A stretch of 64,000 nt of DNA from Crenobacter oryzisoli (GCF_030385785.1 NZ_JAUEDK010000005.1:62001-126000), one strand, 5' to 3'. Counted from the first letter of the stretch, positions 18,550 through 27,151 are shown. Notes: generated by a model from the sequence alone, not told the origin. Numbers and translations: made by a program.

Positions 18550-18810
18550 CTACACTTCTTTCATGGAATAGAACGCCTCAAGCCGCCGCAGCTGGCCACT
18601 TCCCGAGTCGAGATGACCGTCGATCAATTGATACCCCCTGGAAATCGCATCGGCTTCCGCTTGCTCCCTAGTCGGAGAGTGTCCGAAATCGAACGCCTGC
18701 TCCATCGCCGTCTCCAGATTGTGGATGGTCACCCTGACCAAATGAGTCGAATCCTCCAACTGGTATCCGCTGTACGACATCAAATAATCTCGGTGCTCAT
18801 GAATCGCCAT
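18550..18810 (-). CDS. Small hypothetical protein (86 aa)
   Basis: I do not recognise a family. The 86-residue product is acidic and soluble, begins MAIHEHRDYLMSYSGY, has a central strand pattern HLVRVTIHNLE, and a helix TREQAEADAISRGYQLIDGHLDS. The ATG at 18810 is preceded by an excellent GAGGAG site, which strongly supports that it is translated; an upstream frame extension has no site. A perfect FNR-type palindrome lies about 180 bases upstream, so oxygen-responsive expression is possible. Confidence 0.65.
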   Translation of the reverse strand: MAIHEHRDYLMSYSGYQLEDSTHLVRVTIHNLETAMEQAFDFGHSPTREQAEADAISRGYQLIDGHLDSGSGQLRRLEAFYSMKEV

Positions 18811-18977
18811 CGTCAGTCTCCTCTCATTGCGCTCACGGCGCTTTTTTGGTGTGCAACTACCTGACAATCTTGAACAAGCTACGTGGTGAACCAGGCCAAA
18901 ATGAACCTTGCGCGGCACAACCCAGCGCATTAGCAACCAGTTTAGGACACAAAACAGACTGAAGCCAAAACCCTCAT

Positions 18978-19003
18978 AATAATTTGATTTTTATCAAATT
19001 ATT
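18978..19003. promoter_or_regulatory. FNR/Anr-type box within a long AT palindrome
   Basis: An 11-bp perfect inverted repeat (AATAATTTGAT, TTTT, ATCAAATTATT) contains TTGAT-N4-ATCAA at 18984-18997, an exact match to the FNR/Anr consensus. It lies between the small protein gene (start 18810) and the end of ridA. No well-spaced -10 was found on either side, so the regulated promoter is uncertain; a transcript antisense to ridA or a small RNA are options. Confidence 0.45.
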
Positions 19004-19030
19004 CATGATCTTAACCTCCGCAGCAGGCAA

Positions 19031-19057
19031 AACAAAGCCCTCCCACATGGGGAGGGC
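19031..19057 (-). terminator. Rho-independent terminator after ridA
   Basis: Perfect 8-bp stem GCCCTCCC/GGGAGGGC (19037-19044 with 19050-19057) followed on the minus strand by a TTTGTTTT tail; 24 bases beyond the ridA stop. Confidence 0.8.
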
Positions 19058-19081
19058 GAGTTCGCAACAGGCAGGGCCCGG

Positions 19082-19426
19082 TCAGCGCACCGCAATCACC
19101 TTGATCTCGATCTTCCAGTTCGGATCGACCAGCTTGGCCTGCACGGTAGCACGGGCCGGGGTGTGACCCGGCACCACCCAGGCATCCCACGCTGCGTTCA
19201 TCTCGGCGAAGTCAGCCAGATCGGGCAAGAAGATGGTTACGTCGACCACCTTGCTCTTGTCCGACCCCAGTTCGGCGAGCACCAGATCGGTCTGCTCCAG
19301 CACATCGGCGGTCTGCGCACGCGCATCGGCGTTGCCGTCGCGCGGCACCTGAGTGGTAAAGATGAAACCGTTGGCGACGACGGCCTCGGACAGACGGTCG
19401 CCCGGCAGGTGGCGGTGTAAGGACAT
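19082..19426 (-). CDS. RidA-family protein
   Basis: A 114-residue protein of the YjgF/YER057c/UK114 (RidA) family, which hydrolyses reactive enamine/imine intermediates from PLP enzymes. It has the family core: VVANGFIFTTQVPRDG near the N-terminus, ADVLEQTDLVLAELGSDKSKVVDVTIFLPD in the middle, and the carboxylate-binding Arg in HTPARATVQAKL. The terminal strand IEIKVIAV is typical. It is monocistronic between its own terminator and the desaturase terminator. It belongs to a RidA subgroup, so deaminase activity cannot be assumed. Confidence 0.9.
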   Translation of the reverse strand: MSLHRHLPGDRLSEAVVANGFIFTTQVPRDGNADARAQTADVLEQTDLVLAELGSDKSKVVDVTIFLPDLADFAEMNAAWDAWVVPGHTPARATVQAKLVDPNWKIEIKVIAVR

Positions 19427-19510
19427 GGGGACTCCCTATAGCGGTGGTTATCGGTGATGAGCGGGCTCATCGACCGGCTATTATCGCCCGGCAGGCCAGC
19501 GCCGGGCATG

Positions 19511-19536
19511 AAAAACGGCGGGACTCGCCCGCCGTT
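19511..19536 (-). terminator. Terminator after the fatty-acid desaturase gene
   Basis: Perfect 9-bp stem AACGGCGGG/CCCGCCGTT with a 5-base loop and a run of T on the minus strand, 28 bases beyond the desaturase stop. Confidence 0.8.
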
Positions 19537-19550
19537 GCGTTCATCGGCCA

Positions 19551-19559
19551 TTCGGCCAA
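19551..19559 (-). repeat. TTGGCCGAA repeat copy after the desaturase gene
   Basis: Perfect copy of the dispersed 9-mer, between the desaturase stop and its terminator. Confidence 0.85.
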
Positions 19560-19564
19560 GCTGA

Positions 19565-20746
19565 TCAATGCGCCGTGGTGGCGCGGCGCAGCTGCATCGA
19601 GAAACGCTGCAACGATTCGATGCCGCTTGCTTCGGCACGGGTGCACCAGTCCTGCAGCTCCTTCAGCAGCTCGTCGCGGGTCAGCGTCGAGCGCTCCCAC
19701 AGACGGGTCAGCTCCTGGCGCATGCTGTACACGGTGGTCAGCACCGGGCTCTTCTCCAGCACGGCGCTCAGCGCGGCGCGCTCGCTCTCCGGGGTGTCCT
19801 TGGCGTCCTGCTTCAGCCAGATTTTCATCTTGCGCTTCAGGTTAGGGCTGGCCACGTCCTGGGTGAGCTTGTCCAGCTCGCCACGGTACACCGCCTTCAG
19901 CTCACGGGCGTAGCGAGCCGCCACCGCGTAACGGTTGGCGATGATCGCCTGCAGGTGATCGACACTCAGTTGCGGGCCTGCATCGCCTTCCTGCAGCTTC
20001 GGCGCCACGCGCAGCACCTTGGCGAGGCCGACCATTTCCAGCGCACGGATGTAGCCCCAGCCGATGTCGAACTCGTACCACTTATACGAGAACTTGGCCG
20101 AAGTGCCGAAGGTGTGGTGGTTGTTGTGCAGCTCTTCACCACCAATGATGATGCCCCACGGGATCAGGTTGGTGGCAGCGTCCTCGTTCTCGAAGTTGCG
20201 GTAGCCCACGTAGTGGCCCAGACCGTTCACCACGCCGGCGGCCCAGAACGGGATCCACACCATCTGCAGCGCCCAGATCGACAGACCGACCGGGCCGAAC
20301 AACGCGAGGTTGATCGCCAGCATGATGAAGATACCCTTGCCGCTGTGGCGGGTGTAGACATTGCGCTCCAGCCAGTCATCCGGGGTGCCGCGGCCGAATT
20401 TCTCGACCATCTCGCGGTCCTTGGCGGCGGAACGGTACAGCTCGGCGCCTTCCCACAGAACCTTATTGATGCCCAGCACTTGCGGGCTGTGCGGATCTTC
20501 CTCGGTTTCGCAACGCGCATGGTGCTTGCGGTGGATTGCGACCCACTCCTTGGTCACCATGCCGGTCGTCAGCCACAGCCAGAAGCGGAAGAAATGGCTG
20601 ATGGCCGGATGCAGATCGAGACCGCGATGGGTCTGGCAACGGTGCAGGAAGATGGTAACCGAAGCGATGGTGATGTGGGTGAGCGCCAGCGCCACCAGCA
20701 CATAGCCCCACCAGGGCAGATCGATCAAGCCGTTAAGCCATTGCAT
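19565..20746 (-). CDS. Membrane fatty-acid desaturase
   Basis: A 393-residue inner-membrane di-iron desaturase that introduces a cis double bond into an acyl chain (acyl-CoA or phospholipid-linked). All three histidine boxes are present: HRCQTHR (about residues 35-41), HRKHH (about 71-75) and HNNHH (about 217-221), between pairs of membrane helices. The last 150 residues form a soluble, charged helical extension rich in Lys/Glu, longer than a minimal stearoyl desaturase. It is divergent from the DUF945 gene, with about 130 bases for both promoters. The double-bond position cannot be read from sequence. Confidence 0.92.
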   Translation of the reverse strand: MQWLNGLIDLPWWGYVLVALALTHITIASVTIFLHRCQTHRGLDLHPAISHFFRFWLWLTTGMVTKEWVAIHRKHHARCETEEDPHSPQVLGINKVLWEGAELYRSAAKDREMVEKFGRGTPDDWLERNVYTRHSGKGIFIMLAINLALFGPVGLSIWALQMVWIPFWAAGVVNGLGHYVGYRNFENEDAATNLIPWGIIIGGEELHNNHHTFGTSAKFSYKWYEFDIGWGYIRALEMVGLAKVLRVAPKLQEGDAGPQLSVDHLQAIIANRYAVAARYARELKAVYRGELDKLTQDVASPNLKRKMKIWLKQDAKDTPESERAALSAVLEKSPVLTTVYSMRQELTRLWERSTLTRDELLKELQDWCTRAEASGIESLQRFSMQLRRATTAH

Positions 20747-20880
20747 TCGCTAAACCTTTTTCCGTTTTGAGACAAAGATCTATTGTAATCTAATCCCCCG
20801 GTCAACGCACAGTAATACATGCACGGCGGCTCTGGTGTAACATAGTCTTTCTATTTTCAACCGGAATCTCCACTCCGACC

Positions 20881-22461
20881 GTGTTGCGTAAACAACATCT
20901 GATCGTGGCCGGCGCTTCGCTCGCCGGACTGTTCGTCCTGTACGGCGGCGCCTCCTACTGGGCCGGCGTCGAAGCTGAAAAGACTTTGCAGCAGCAGCAC
21001 CAGATGCTGGCCGACCTGCCGCTTTTCAAGGTGAAGTCACACACCTATCAGCGCGGCTGGTTCTCGTCGACCGAAACCACCGAGCTGACGTTCAACCGCC
21101 GACTGATCGGCCCCTACGAAAACATGCTGCCGGACAACGTCAAGCCGCTGCTCGGCGCGACGATCCGCTATACCCAGCACGTTCAACACGGCCCCTTCCC
21201 CGGCATCGGCCACTTCGACCTTCGTCCGGGCCGTGCGCTGGTGACTACCCAGTTCATCATGAGCGATGCCACTCACCAGACGCTGAAGCGCTTCTTCGGC
21301 GACGCCGAGCCGATCACCGTCACCAACCGGCTCGGCTTCGGGGGCGGCGGCGAGCTGCAGGTCCAGGTACCGCCGTTCGACTACGAGGAAACGCTGTCCG
21401 GCGTGAAGATGAAGTGGCAAGGCTTCAAGCTCAACGTCGACTACAACGCGGGCTTCAAGGAATACAAGACCGAAGCGTTGTCGCCAGGCTTCATGCTGGC
21501 AGCGGCGACCAAGGGCGGCGTGACCTTCAACGGCGTGCGCTACATCTCCGATGTGCGCCCGGGCAATACCGGCGTCAAGCTTGGCACCAGTGAGCTGACC
21601 GTCGGCGACGTGGCGCTCACCTGGAAGGACAGTATCCCCTACAGCATCAAGCTGAACGAGCTGATCTACCTGCTGACCCGCATGCGCGTCGGCGAGTTCG
21701 TCAATCCGAGCGGCGAGTTCAAGCCGTCCAATGTGACGCTGAAGGGGCTGCGCTACCAGATCGTCACCAGCGAACAGGACGAGTTCATCAACAGCCGCGG
21801 CAAGCTTGATTTCGACAAGTTCGGCTACAACGACCGCATCTACGGCCCGATGCGGCTCGACATCTCAGCAAGCCACCTGCACGGCCCGACGCTGATCAAG
21901 CTCGACCAGGAGCTGAGCAAGATCCCGTTCGAGGGAGTGGACCCGGCGGTGCTGCGCAAGCAGTACATCGACACGGTGAAGCGTTACGGCGTGCCGCTGC
22001 TGACCAACAACCCGAAGCTGACCGTCAACGACTTCTACCTGAAGATGCCGGCCGGCGAGGCGACCCTGACCGGCCAGCTGGGGCTCGAGGGCCTGAAGGA
22101 AGCCGATCTGAATGACCCGGTGACGTTCATCAAGCGCTTTGACGCCGAAGCCAAGGTCAACCTACCACGGCAGACGCTGGAGGACCTGGTGGTGGCGCAG
22201 GCCCGCAACCTGTTCACCGTCGATGCCAGCGCCGAGGACCAGCCGGACGTCGGCGAGATCGACAGTCTGGCCAAGAGCCTGCTCGACTCGCAACTGTCCG
22301 AATGGTCGAATCAAGGCTTCATCAAGATGGCCGGTGGCCAGGTCTCGACCGAGATGAGTTTCAAGAAGGGCGAGCTCGACATCAACAAGAAGAAGGTGCC
22401 GCTGCCGTGGGAGGAAAGCGGCGATCTGGAAAACCCTGCCGCAGCAAGCGCGGCAAAGTAA
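20881..22461 (+). CDS. DUF945 (YdgA-like) family protein
   Basis: A 526-residue protein with an N-terminal membrane anchor (about residues 8-25) and a large periplasmic domain typical of the DUF945/YdgA family. Family marks are the GGASYWAGVEAEKTLQQQ start, the SHTYQRGWFSSTETTELTF block (YxRGWFxS), and LTVNDFYLKMPAGEATLTGQL near residue 385. E. coli YdgA is an inner-membrane protein of unclear function in envelope behaviour. The start appears to be GTG; no strong ribosome binding site is visible, so a nearby start is possible. A strong bidirectional terminator follows. Confidence 0.85.
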   Translation: MLRKQHLIVAGASLAGLFVLYGGASYWAGVEAEKTLQQQHQMLADLPLFKVKSHTYQRGWFSSTETTELTFNRRLIGPYENMLPDNVKPLLGATIRYTQHVQHGPFPGIGHFDLRPGRALVTTQFIMSDATHQTLKRFFGDAEPITVTNRLGFGGGGELQVQVPPFDYEETLSGVKMKWQGFKLNVDYNAGFKEYKTEALSPGFMLAAATKGGVTFNGVRYISDVRPGNTGVKLGTSELTVGDVALTWKDSIPYSIKLNELIYLLTRMRVGEFVNPSGEFKPSNVTLKGLRYQIVTSEQDEFINSRGKLDFDKFGYNDRIYGPMRLDISASHLHGPTLIKLDQELSKIPFEGVDPAVLRKQYIDTVKRYGVPLLTNNPKLTVNDFYLKMPAGEATLTGQLGLEGLKEADLNDPVTFIKRFDAEAKVNLPRQTLEDLVVAQARNLFTVDASAEDQPDVGEIDSLAKSLLDSQLSEWSNQGFIKMAGGQVSTEMSFKKGELDINKKKVPLPWEESGDLENPAAASAAK

Positions 22462-22478
22462 GCCAGATACCACCATGC

Positions 22479-22507
22479 AAAAAGGGAGCCTCCGGCTCCC
22501 TTTTTTT
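22479..22507. terminator. Bidirectional terminator between DUF945 gene and bfr
   Basis: AAAAAGGGAGCC, a 3-base loop, GGCTCCC and a run of T. The A-run on the left makes it usable on both strands, serving the convergent DUF945 and bfr genes. Confidence 0.88.
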
Positions 22508-22549
22508 CGGCCCCCTCCGGCGATGCCGGCGGGAGATGACGAGAACGAC

Positions 22550-23020
22550 TTACTCGTCCATCTGGCTTTGCAGGTAATTTTGCAGGCCGATCTTCTCGAT
22601 CAGGCCCTGCTGGGTTTCCAGCCAGTCGACATGCTCTTCCTCACTCTCGAGGATGTCCTCGAGCAGGTCGCGGGTCACGTAGTCCTGCACCGTCTCGCAG
22701 TAGGCGATCGCTTCGCGCAGCACCGGGATCGCGGCCATTTCCAGCTGCAGGTCACAGCCGATCATTTCCTGAGCGTTCTCACCGATGTGCAGCTTGCCCA
22801 GGTCCTGTAGATTCGGCAGCCCCTCGAGGAACAAGATGCGCTCGATGATACGATCGGCGTGCTTCATCTCGTCGATCGACTCTTCATACTCGTGCTCGTT
22901 GAGCTTCTTCAGCCCCCAGTTCTTGTACATGCGTGCATGCAGAAAATACTGGTTGATCGCGGTCAGCTCGTTCTTGAGAATGGAATTGAGGTATTTGAGG
23001 ACTTTCTTGTCACCTTGCAT
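22550..23020 (-). CDS. bfr: Bacterioferritin
   Basis: A 156-residue heme-containing ferritin that oxidises and stores iron in a 24-mer shell. With the start at 23020 (AGGAGA upstream) numbering matches E. coli Bfr: ferroxidase ligands E18, E51 and H54 are present, as is the heme-ligating M52 (sequence DEMKHADRI), and the later EEEHVDWLE supplies the last Glu/His pair. It lies downstream of bfd on the same strand but a terminator separates them, so each probably has its own promoter. Confidence 0.97.
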   Translation of the reverse strand: MQGDKKVLKYLNSILKNELTAINQYFLHARMYKNWGLKKLNEHEYEESIDEMKHADRIIERILFLEGLPNLQDLGKLHIGENAQEMIGCDLQLEMAAIPVLREAIAYCETVQDYVTRDLLEDILESEEEHVDWLETQQGLIEKIGLQNYLQSQMDE

Positions 23021-23136
23021 CGCCGTCTCCTGGTGGCGCACATGTCAGGCATGCGTCATTAGCGGGCACTCCGTCTCAGTACGGATGCGAATCGGTGGAA
23101 TTATGGCATAGCGAGGGGTGGAAACAAGCGAGGCCA

Positions 23137-23163
23137 AAGAAAAAGCCGCCTCGAGGGCGGCTT
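23137..23163 (-). terminator. Rho-independent terminator after bfd
   Basis: Perfect stem AAGCCGCC/GGCGGCTT (23143-23150 with 23156-23163), 5-base loop, with a T-rich tail on the minus strand. It isolates bfd from bfr. Confidence 0.8.
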
Positions 23164-23182
23164 GTGCGGTGCCGACGGCGAG

Positions 23183-23383
23183 TCAGGCCGCTTCGCGCAG
23201 CAGCGACTGGCTGGATGCCTGCGCGATGGTGTCCTTCATGATCTGGCAGGCGCAGCCGGCACATTTGCCGCATTCACCGGCCACGCCCAACTCGCGGTTC
23301 AGATCGCTCATGCGGGTCGCACCGTTTTCTACGGCATGACGGATCTGGCGGTCGGTGACGGCGTTGCAAAGGCAAACGTACAT
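23183..23383 (-). CDS. bfd: Bacterioferritin-associated ferredoxin
   Basis: A 66-residue [2Fe-2S] protein that donates electrons to bacterioferritin to release iron. The four cluster ligands C4, C6, C38 and C41 are in the E. coli Bfd positions (MYVCLCNAVT and GECGKCAGC). The start at 23383 has GGGAGT upstream; an ATG three codons earlier is out of register with the family. It has a strong promoter with AT-rich overlapping sequence, consistent with iron control. Confidence 0.96.
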   Translation of the reverse strand: MYVCLCNAVTDRQIRHAVENGATRMSDLNRELGVAGECGKCAGCACQIMKDTIAQASSQSLLREAA

Positions 23384-23424
23384 ACTGCACACTCCCTATA
23401 AATAGGAACGGTTATCGTTGTTAG

Positions 23425-23454
23425 ATTCTATTTACGAACAATAACAATTGTCAA
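23425..23454 (-). promoter_or_regulatory. Promoter of bfd with AT-rich, possibly Fur-bound sequence
   Basis: On the minus strand TTGACA (23449-23454) and TAGAAT (23425-23430) are 18 bases apart. The spacer is a run of imperfect TTGTTA/TTGTTC hexamers of the kind seen at Fur sites, and bfd genes are usually repressed by Fur-iron. The Fur assignment is weak; the promoter is good. Confidence 0.5.
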
Positions 23455-23476
23455 TTACCGCTCATCGGGAGTGACC

Positions 23477-23923
23477 ATGCGCTGGAAACCCAATGTCACC
23501 GTCGCCGCCATCATTGAGGCCGACGGCCGCTTCCTCATCGTCGAGGAGGATACCGAGCGAGGCCGCCAGATCAACCAGCCGGCCGGCCATCTTGAGCACG
23601 GCGAGAGCCTGGTTGATGCGGTACGCCGCGAGGTGCTGGAGGAAACCGGCTACGAGTTCGAACCGGAAGGACTGGTCGGCATCTACCTGTCAGACAAGGC
23701 CGACTCGACCGACATCAGCTATCTGCGCTTCGCCTTCTTCGGCCGTGTCATAGCCCACCATCCGGAGCGGCCGCTCGACGTCGGTATCGTCGCCGCGCAC
23801 TGGCTGAGTGCCGAGGAGATTCTGGCGCACCACTACCCACACCGCAGCCCGCTGGTGGCCCGTTGCCTGGCCGACTGGCAAGCCGGCCAGCGCGCTCCGC
23901 TGTCGCTGCTTGACCGCGTCTAG
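23477..23923 (+). CDS. nudJ: Nudix phosphohydrolase, NudJ-like
   Basis: A 148-residue Nudix enzyme. The Nudix box GHLEHGESLVDAVRREVLEETG follows the consensus with all catalytic Glu residues. The N-terminus RWKPNVTVAAI, the NQPAGHLE segment and the C-terminal SAEEIL...RSPLVARCL with WQAGQR match NudJ (YmfB), which hydrolyses HMP-PP and nucleoside tri/diphosphates. In E. coli nudJ also lies upstream of mnmA, as here with one gene between, which supports the assignment. ATG 23477 sits six bases after GGGAG. Confidence 0.88.
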   Translation: MRWKPNVTVAAIIEADGRFLIVEEDTERGRQINQPAGHLEHGESLVDAVRREVLEETGYEFEPEGLVGIYLSDKADSTDISYLRFAFFGRVIAHHPERPLDVGIVAAHWLSAEEILAHHYPHRSPLVARCLADWQAGQRAPLSLLDRV

Positions 23924-24080
23924 GCACGCGTCTCTGGAATGCCACAGCCGTCAAGATTTATTAACACAATCCAGGCTGCATGACGGCACTGCTCGACCAT
24001 TCTGCTGCTACTGTCAGGACAGGATAGCGGCCGGCCCACTGTCCGCACCGCTTTCCATCCCGTCCCACGGAGCGTAGCCT

Positions 24081-24629
24081 ATGCGTCGACTGTGCGTCCT
24101 GCTGCTGTCCCTGCCCATCTGGTTCGCCTCCCCGGCGTGGTCGACGACGCTAAAGGTCTGTTATCATTACGGATGTCAACGGCAGGCTGCATTTCAGGTC
24201 AGCGAGCGGGACGAAATCTCCCTGGCGGCACTGTTCTCCTCCACCCACAGCGACGTCGAAGAACGTATCGCGGTGGTGCAGGCAGTGCAGCAGCTCTACC
24301 AGGTGGCAGCGACGCAGTTTGCGCCGATTGCCGAGGACCGTGGTGGCAATTTCCGTGATGGCACGGCCGAGGGCAAGATGGACTGCGTCGACCACAGCAC
24401 CAATGTGCAGGGCTTTCTCGACTACTTCATGGCGCAAGGCTGGCTGCGTTTTCACCAGTTGATGGGCCGGACCTGGCGGGCGCCCTGGGTGCTCGACCTG
24501 CACTACGCCGCGCAACTGCACGACATCGTCGACGGCAGCGATTGGATCGTCGACAGCTGGTTCAAGGATTTCGGGGCACCGCCTTTGATGGTGCCCCTTG
24601 CTATTTGGATGGAAGGATACTCCCCGTGA
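24081..24629 (+). CDS. Secreted transglutaminase-like hypothetical protein
   Basis: I do not recognise a named family. The 182-residue product has a signal peptide (residues 1-21, ending SPAWS) and a domain with C102 in [16 protein letters not shown]141 in [10 protein letters not shown] and an Asp in SDWIVDSWF. The order Cys-His-Asp and the helix after the Cys resemble a transglutaminase/papain-like fold, but activity is inference. Its stop overlaps the mnmA start (GTGA), so the two are translationally coupled although their roles look unrelated. Small periplasmic proteins of this kind occur beside mnmA in related bacteria, I believe, but cannot confirm. Confidence 0.7.
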   Translation: MRRLCVLLLSLPIWFASPAWSTTLKVCYHYGCQRQAAFQVSERDEISLAALFSSTHSDVEERIAVVQAVQQLYQVAATQFAPIAEDRGGNFRDGTAEGKMDCVDHSTNVQGFLDYFMAQGWLRFHQLMGRTWRAPWVLDLHYAAQLHDIVDGSDWIVDSWFKDFGAPPLMVPLAIWMEGYSP

Positions 24630-25702
24630 CGGGCAAGAAACGGATCGTCGTCGGCATGTCCGGCGGCGTGGACTCGTCGGTAACCGCGTGGCTCTTGAAA
24701 CAGCAGGGCCACGAGGTGATCGGCGTGTTCATGCAGAACTGGGAAGACGACAACGACAGCGAATACTGTTCGATCAAGGAAGACGCGCTCGACGCAATGA
24801 GCGTGGCCGACATCGTCGGCATCGACATGGAAGTAGTCAACTTCGCCAAAGAATACAAGGACAGGGTGTTCTCGTACTTTCTGAAGGAATACTCGGCCGG
24901 CCGCACCCCGAACCCGGATGTGCTGTGCAACGCCGAGATCAAGTTCAAGGCTTTCCTCGACTACGCGATGGAACTAGGCGCCGACTGCATCGCCACCGGC
25001 CACTATGCGCGCAAGCACGTCGAGAACGGCCGCCACTACCTGATGAAGGCGGTCGACCACACCAAGGACCAGAGCTACTTCCTGTACCGGCTGAACCAGT
25101 CGCAGCTGTCGAAGGCGATGTTCCCGCTCGGCGATATCCGCAAGACCGAGGTGCGTCAGTTGGCCGAACAGGCTGGCCTACCCACCGCGGCGAAGAAGGA
25201 CAGCACCGGCATCTGCTTCATCGGCGAGCGGCCGTTCCGCGACTTCCTGCAGCGCTACCTGCCAACCTCGCCGGGCGAGATGATCACCCCGGACGGCAAG
25301 GTGGTCGGCAAGCATGTCGGGCTGACCTTCTACACGCTCGGTCAGCGCAAGGGTCTAACCATCGGCGGTTCGCGCGATGGCAACGGCGAACCCTGGTTCG
25401 TCGCCGGCAAGGACATCCCGGCCAACAAGCTGATCGTGGTGCAGGGGCACGACCATCCGCTGCTGCTCAAGCCGACGCTGAGCATGAGCGACCTGTCCTG
25501 GACGCTGGACGAGGCCCCGGCACCGGGCGACTACGCGGCGAAGAACCGCTACCGCATGACCGATGCGGCCTGTTCGCTCAGCCCGGTGGTGGATGGCGCC
25601 GCCACGCTGACCTTCCGTGACAAGCAGTGGGCGGTGACGCCGGGCCAGTCGGCCGTGCTGTACGACGGCGATATCTGCCTGGGTGGTGGCATCATCCAGT
25701 AA
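24626..25702 (+). CDS. mnmA: tRNA-specific 2-thiouridylase MnmA
   Basis: A 358-residue ATP-dependent enzyme that thiolates U34 of tRNA-Lys, -Glu and -Gln. It shows the PP-loop [10 protein letters not shown] (residues 10-19), the catalytic cysteines C101 ([11 protein letters not shown]) and C197 (STGICFIG), and the ATGHYAR motif. The start is GTG at 24626 with GGAAGG nine bases upstream, overlapping the preceding stop; the longer frame upstream reads through the previous gene. A T-rich terminator follows. A TTGGCCGAA repeat encodes Leu-Ala-Glu at residue 179. Confidence 0.96.
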   Translation: MTGKKRIVVGMSGGVDSSVTAWLLKQQGHEVIGVFMQNWEDDNDSEYCSIKEDALDAMSVADIVGIDMEVVNFAKEYKDRVFSYFLKEYSAGRTPNPDVLCNAEIKFKAFLDYAMELGADCIATGHYARKHVENGRHYLMKAVDHTKDQSYFLYRLNQSQLSKAMFPLGDIRKTEVRQLAEQAGLPTAAKKDSTGICFIGERPFRDFLQRYLPTSPGEMITPDGKVVGKHVGLTFYTLGQRKGLTIGGSRDGNGEPWFVAGKDIPANKLIVVQGHDHPLLLKPTLSMSDLSWTLDEAPAPGDYAAKNRYRMTDAACSLSPVVDGAATLTFRDKQWAVTPGQSAVLYDGDICLGGGIIQ

Positions 25703-25721
25703 GCCCCTCCTCGCTCCGAAT

Positions 25722-25746
25722 AAACCGGCCACGGGCGGTTTTTTTG
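25722..25746 (+). terminator. Terminator after mnmA
   Basis: Short imperfect stem (AACCG at 25723-25727 with CGGTT at 25736-25740, partly extended) followed by seven T residues. Confidence 0.6.
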
Positions 25747-25770
25747 CTCCATACCTGCCGCCCAAAAAAG

Positions 25771-25800
25771 CGGCCAACGAGCTTCCGCAAGTTGGCCGAA
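25771..25800 (-). terminator. Terminator containing inverted TTGGCCGAA repeats, after the dioxygenase gene
   Basis: CGGCCAAC (25771-25778) faces GTTGGCCG (25791-25798). The right arm is a full TTGGCCGAA copy, the left a truncated one. On the minus strand the stem is followed by GCTTTTTTGG, a good terminator tail, 24 bases beyond the dioxygenase stop. Confidence 0.7.
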
Positions 25801-25823
25801 AACACTTCTCTGGAGGGAAAGCG

Positions 25824-26543
25824 TCAGGTGGCTTTCAGCCCCACCTCATAAAAGGTGGAAAAGCCATTGGGGGTGCTCCGTACGTCGAGCAACAGCCGCT
25901 CGCCGCCACGGCGAAAGATCCCATCGTCGGCGTTGCGCATCGTGCGCTGACCACGTCGCACGTAGGGCGCCAGCGCATGAACGCGGTCAGTCAGCGCATC
26001 GTCGAAATATAGTTGCGAGGTGAACTCGCCGCCCTCACGCGGCCTGATCTTGAAATGGATGTGCACCGTCCGGCCGTCGTACCAGCCTGGGTAAATGGTC
26101 AGGAACCTTACCCGGCCATCGGCTCCGCTGCGCTGGAAGCCGCGCAGGAAACGCGTGCCGCGGGTATTGAAACCTGGGTCGTTAGCATCGGAGTAGACAC
26201 CGTCGGCATCGCAGTGCCACAGGTCGACCTGCGCGCCGACCAGCGGGTGGCAACCGCCGCCGGCCAAGCGAGACACCTGTAGCGTCAGCTGCAGCGGCAC
26301 CCCGGCCGCCACCCTGCCCGTGGCCGGATCGCTGCGTAGATCGGCGCGCTCCAGCCGCTCGTCGACGAAGTACGGCCCTTCGGTCTGCGCGGGTGTCAGT
26401 ACACAAGCCGGGACACTCGTCCCGACGCTACCGAGCGCCTGGGCCAGCGGCGTGGCCATCGCGCGATCAACCAGGAGACTTGCGCCGGCGGCACCGCATA
26501 AGGTCAGCACGGTACGCCGATTGAATGCGAAGCGATCGTTCAT
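25824..26543 (-). CDS. Secreted intradiol ring-cleavage dioxygenase-like protein
   Basis: A 239-residue protein of the intradiol dioxygenase family (non-heme Fe3+, cleaving catechols between the hydroxyls). The four iron ligands are recognisable: Tyr in DADGVYSD, Tyr in YPGWYDGRTVHIHFK, and both His in that motif. The N-terminus NRRTVLTLCGAAGASLL is a twin-Arg-like signal, so it is probably exported folded; cytoplasmic catechol enzymes lack this. The substrate is unknown and no aromatic catabolic genes are near. It follows the Spy-like gene after 19 bases, so the two form one transcript divergent from the two-component system. Confidence 0.85.
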   Translation of the reverse strand: MNDRFAFNRRTVLTLCGAAGASLLVDRAMATPLAQALGSVGTSVPACVLTPAQTEGPYFVDERLERADLRSDPATGRVAAGVPLQLTLQVSRLAGGGCHPLVGAQVDLWHCDADGVYSDANDPGFNTRGTRFLRGFQRSGADGRVRFLTIYPGWYDGRTVHIHFKIRPREGGEFTSQLYFDDALTDRVHALAPYVRRGQRTMRNADDGIFRRGGERLLLDVRSTPNGFSTFYEVGLKAT

Positions 26544-26562
26544 CTCATCTCCCAAGCCGGGC

Positions 26563-27072
26563 TCAACCCTGCCGGTGGGCTCGCCATTGCTCATGCTGCT
26601 TCAGCCGCTGCTGTTGCTCCGGCGTCAACAGCCCATAGAGCTTGTGGCGCAACTCGCTACGGAAGGTAATCAGGTCGGCCATCTGGCGACCCTGCTGTTC
26701 GGCCAACTTGCGCACCTGGGCCGGATCGTAGGCACTGAAGCCGGCGGCGCTCGCCAGGCTCTCTCGGGTGGTGCGCAGGGCCTTCATCTTTTGATATAGC
26801 GCCGGCTCGGCGTCGTGCATCAACTGGAACACCTTGTCCTGCTGGGCGCTGCTGAGATTCAGCTCATGCAAAGGCAGCATTCCCCGCATCGACATGCTGA
26901 AGCCGAGCCCGCCGTGCCCCATGTCATGCCATTCACCGTGCGGCGAGTCGTCGCCCATGGGGGCATGGTCCGACGGAGGGGGTGCGATCGGTTCGGCAGC
27001 GGACACGCTGCCGACACCGAGCAGGAACGAAGCGAGTGCCATCGCACTCAGAAAGCGTTTGGTTCGGGTCAT
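26563..27072 (-). CDS. Spy/CpxP family periplasmic protein
   Basis: A 169-residue exported protein (signal peptide residues 1-26) with the Spy/CpxP fold signs: two LTxxQ-like motifs, NLSSAQQDKV and LLTPEQQQRL, in a helical body. The His/Met-rich stretch DDSPHGEWHDMGHGGLGFSMSMRGM could bind copper or other metals. Such proteins are ATP-independent chaperones or feedback inhibitors of CpxA. GGAGG precedes the start. Divergent from a CpxRA-like pair with 217 bases between, which is the classical cpxP-cpxRA layout. Confidence 0.85.
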   Translation of the reverse strand: MTRTKRFLSAMALASFLLGVGSVSAAEPIAPPPSDHAPMGDDSPHGEWHDMGHGGLGFSMSMRGMLPLHELNLSSAQQDKVFQLMHDAEPALYQKMKALRTTRESLASAAGFSAYDPAQVRKLAEQQGRQMADLITFRSELRHKLYGLLTPEQQQRLKQHEQWRAHRQG

Positions 27073-27151
27073 AGCGGCCTCCGGTTCAAATGGATTTCGA
27101 GGCACCGCAAAGAGCGGCGCATTGGGTACTCGAACTATGCGCCGCAGCGCC

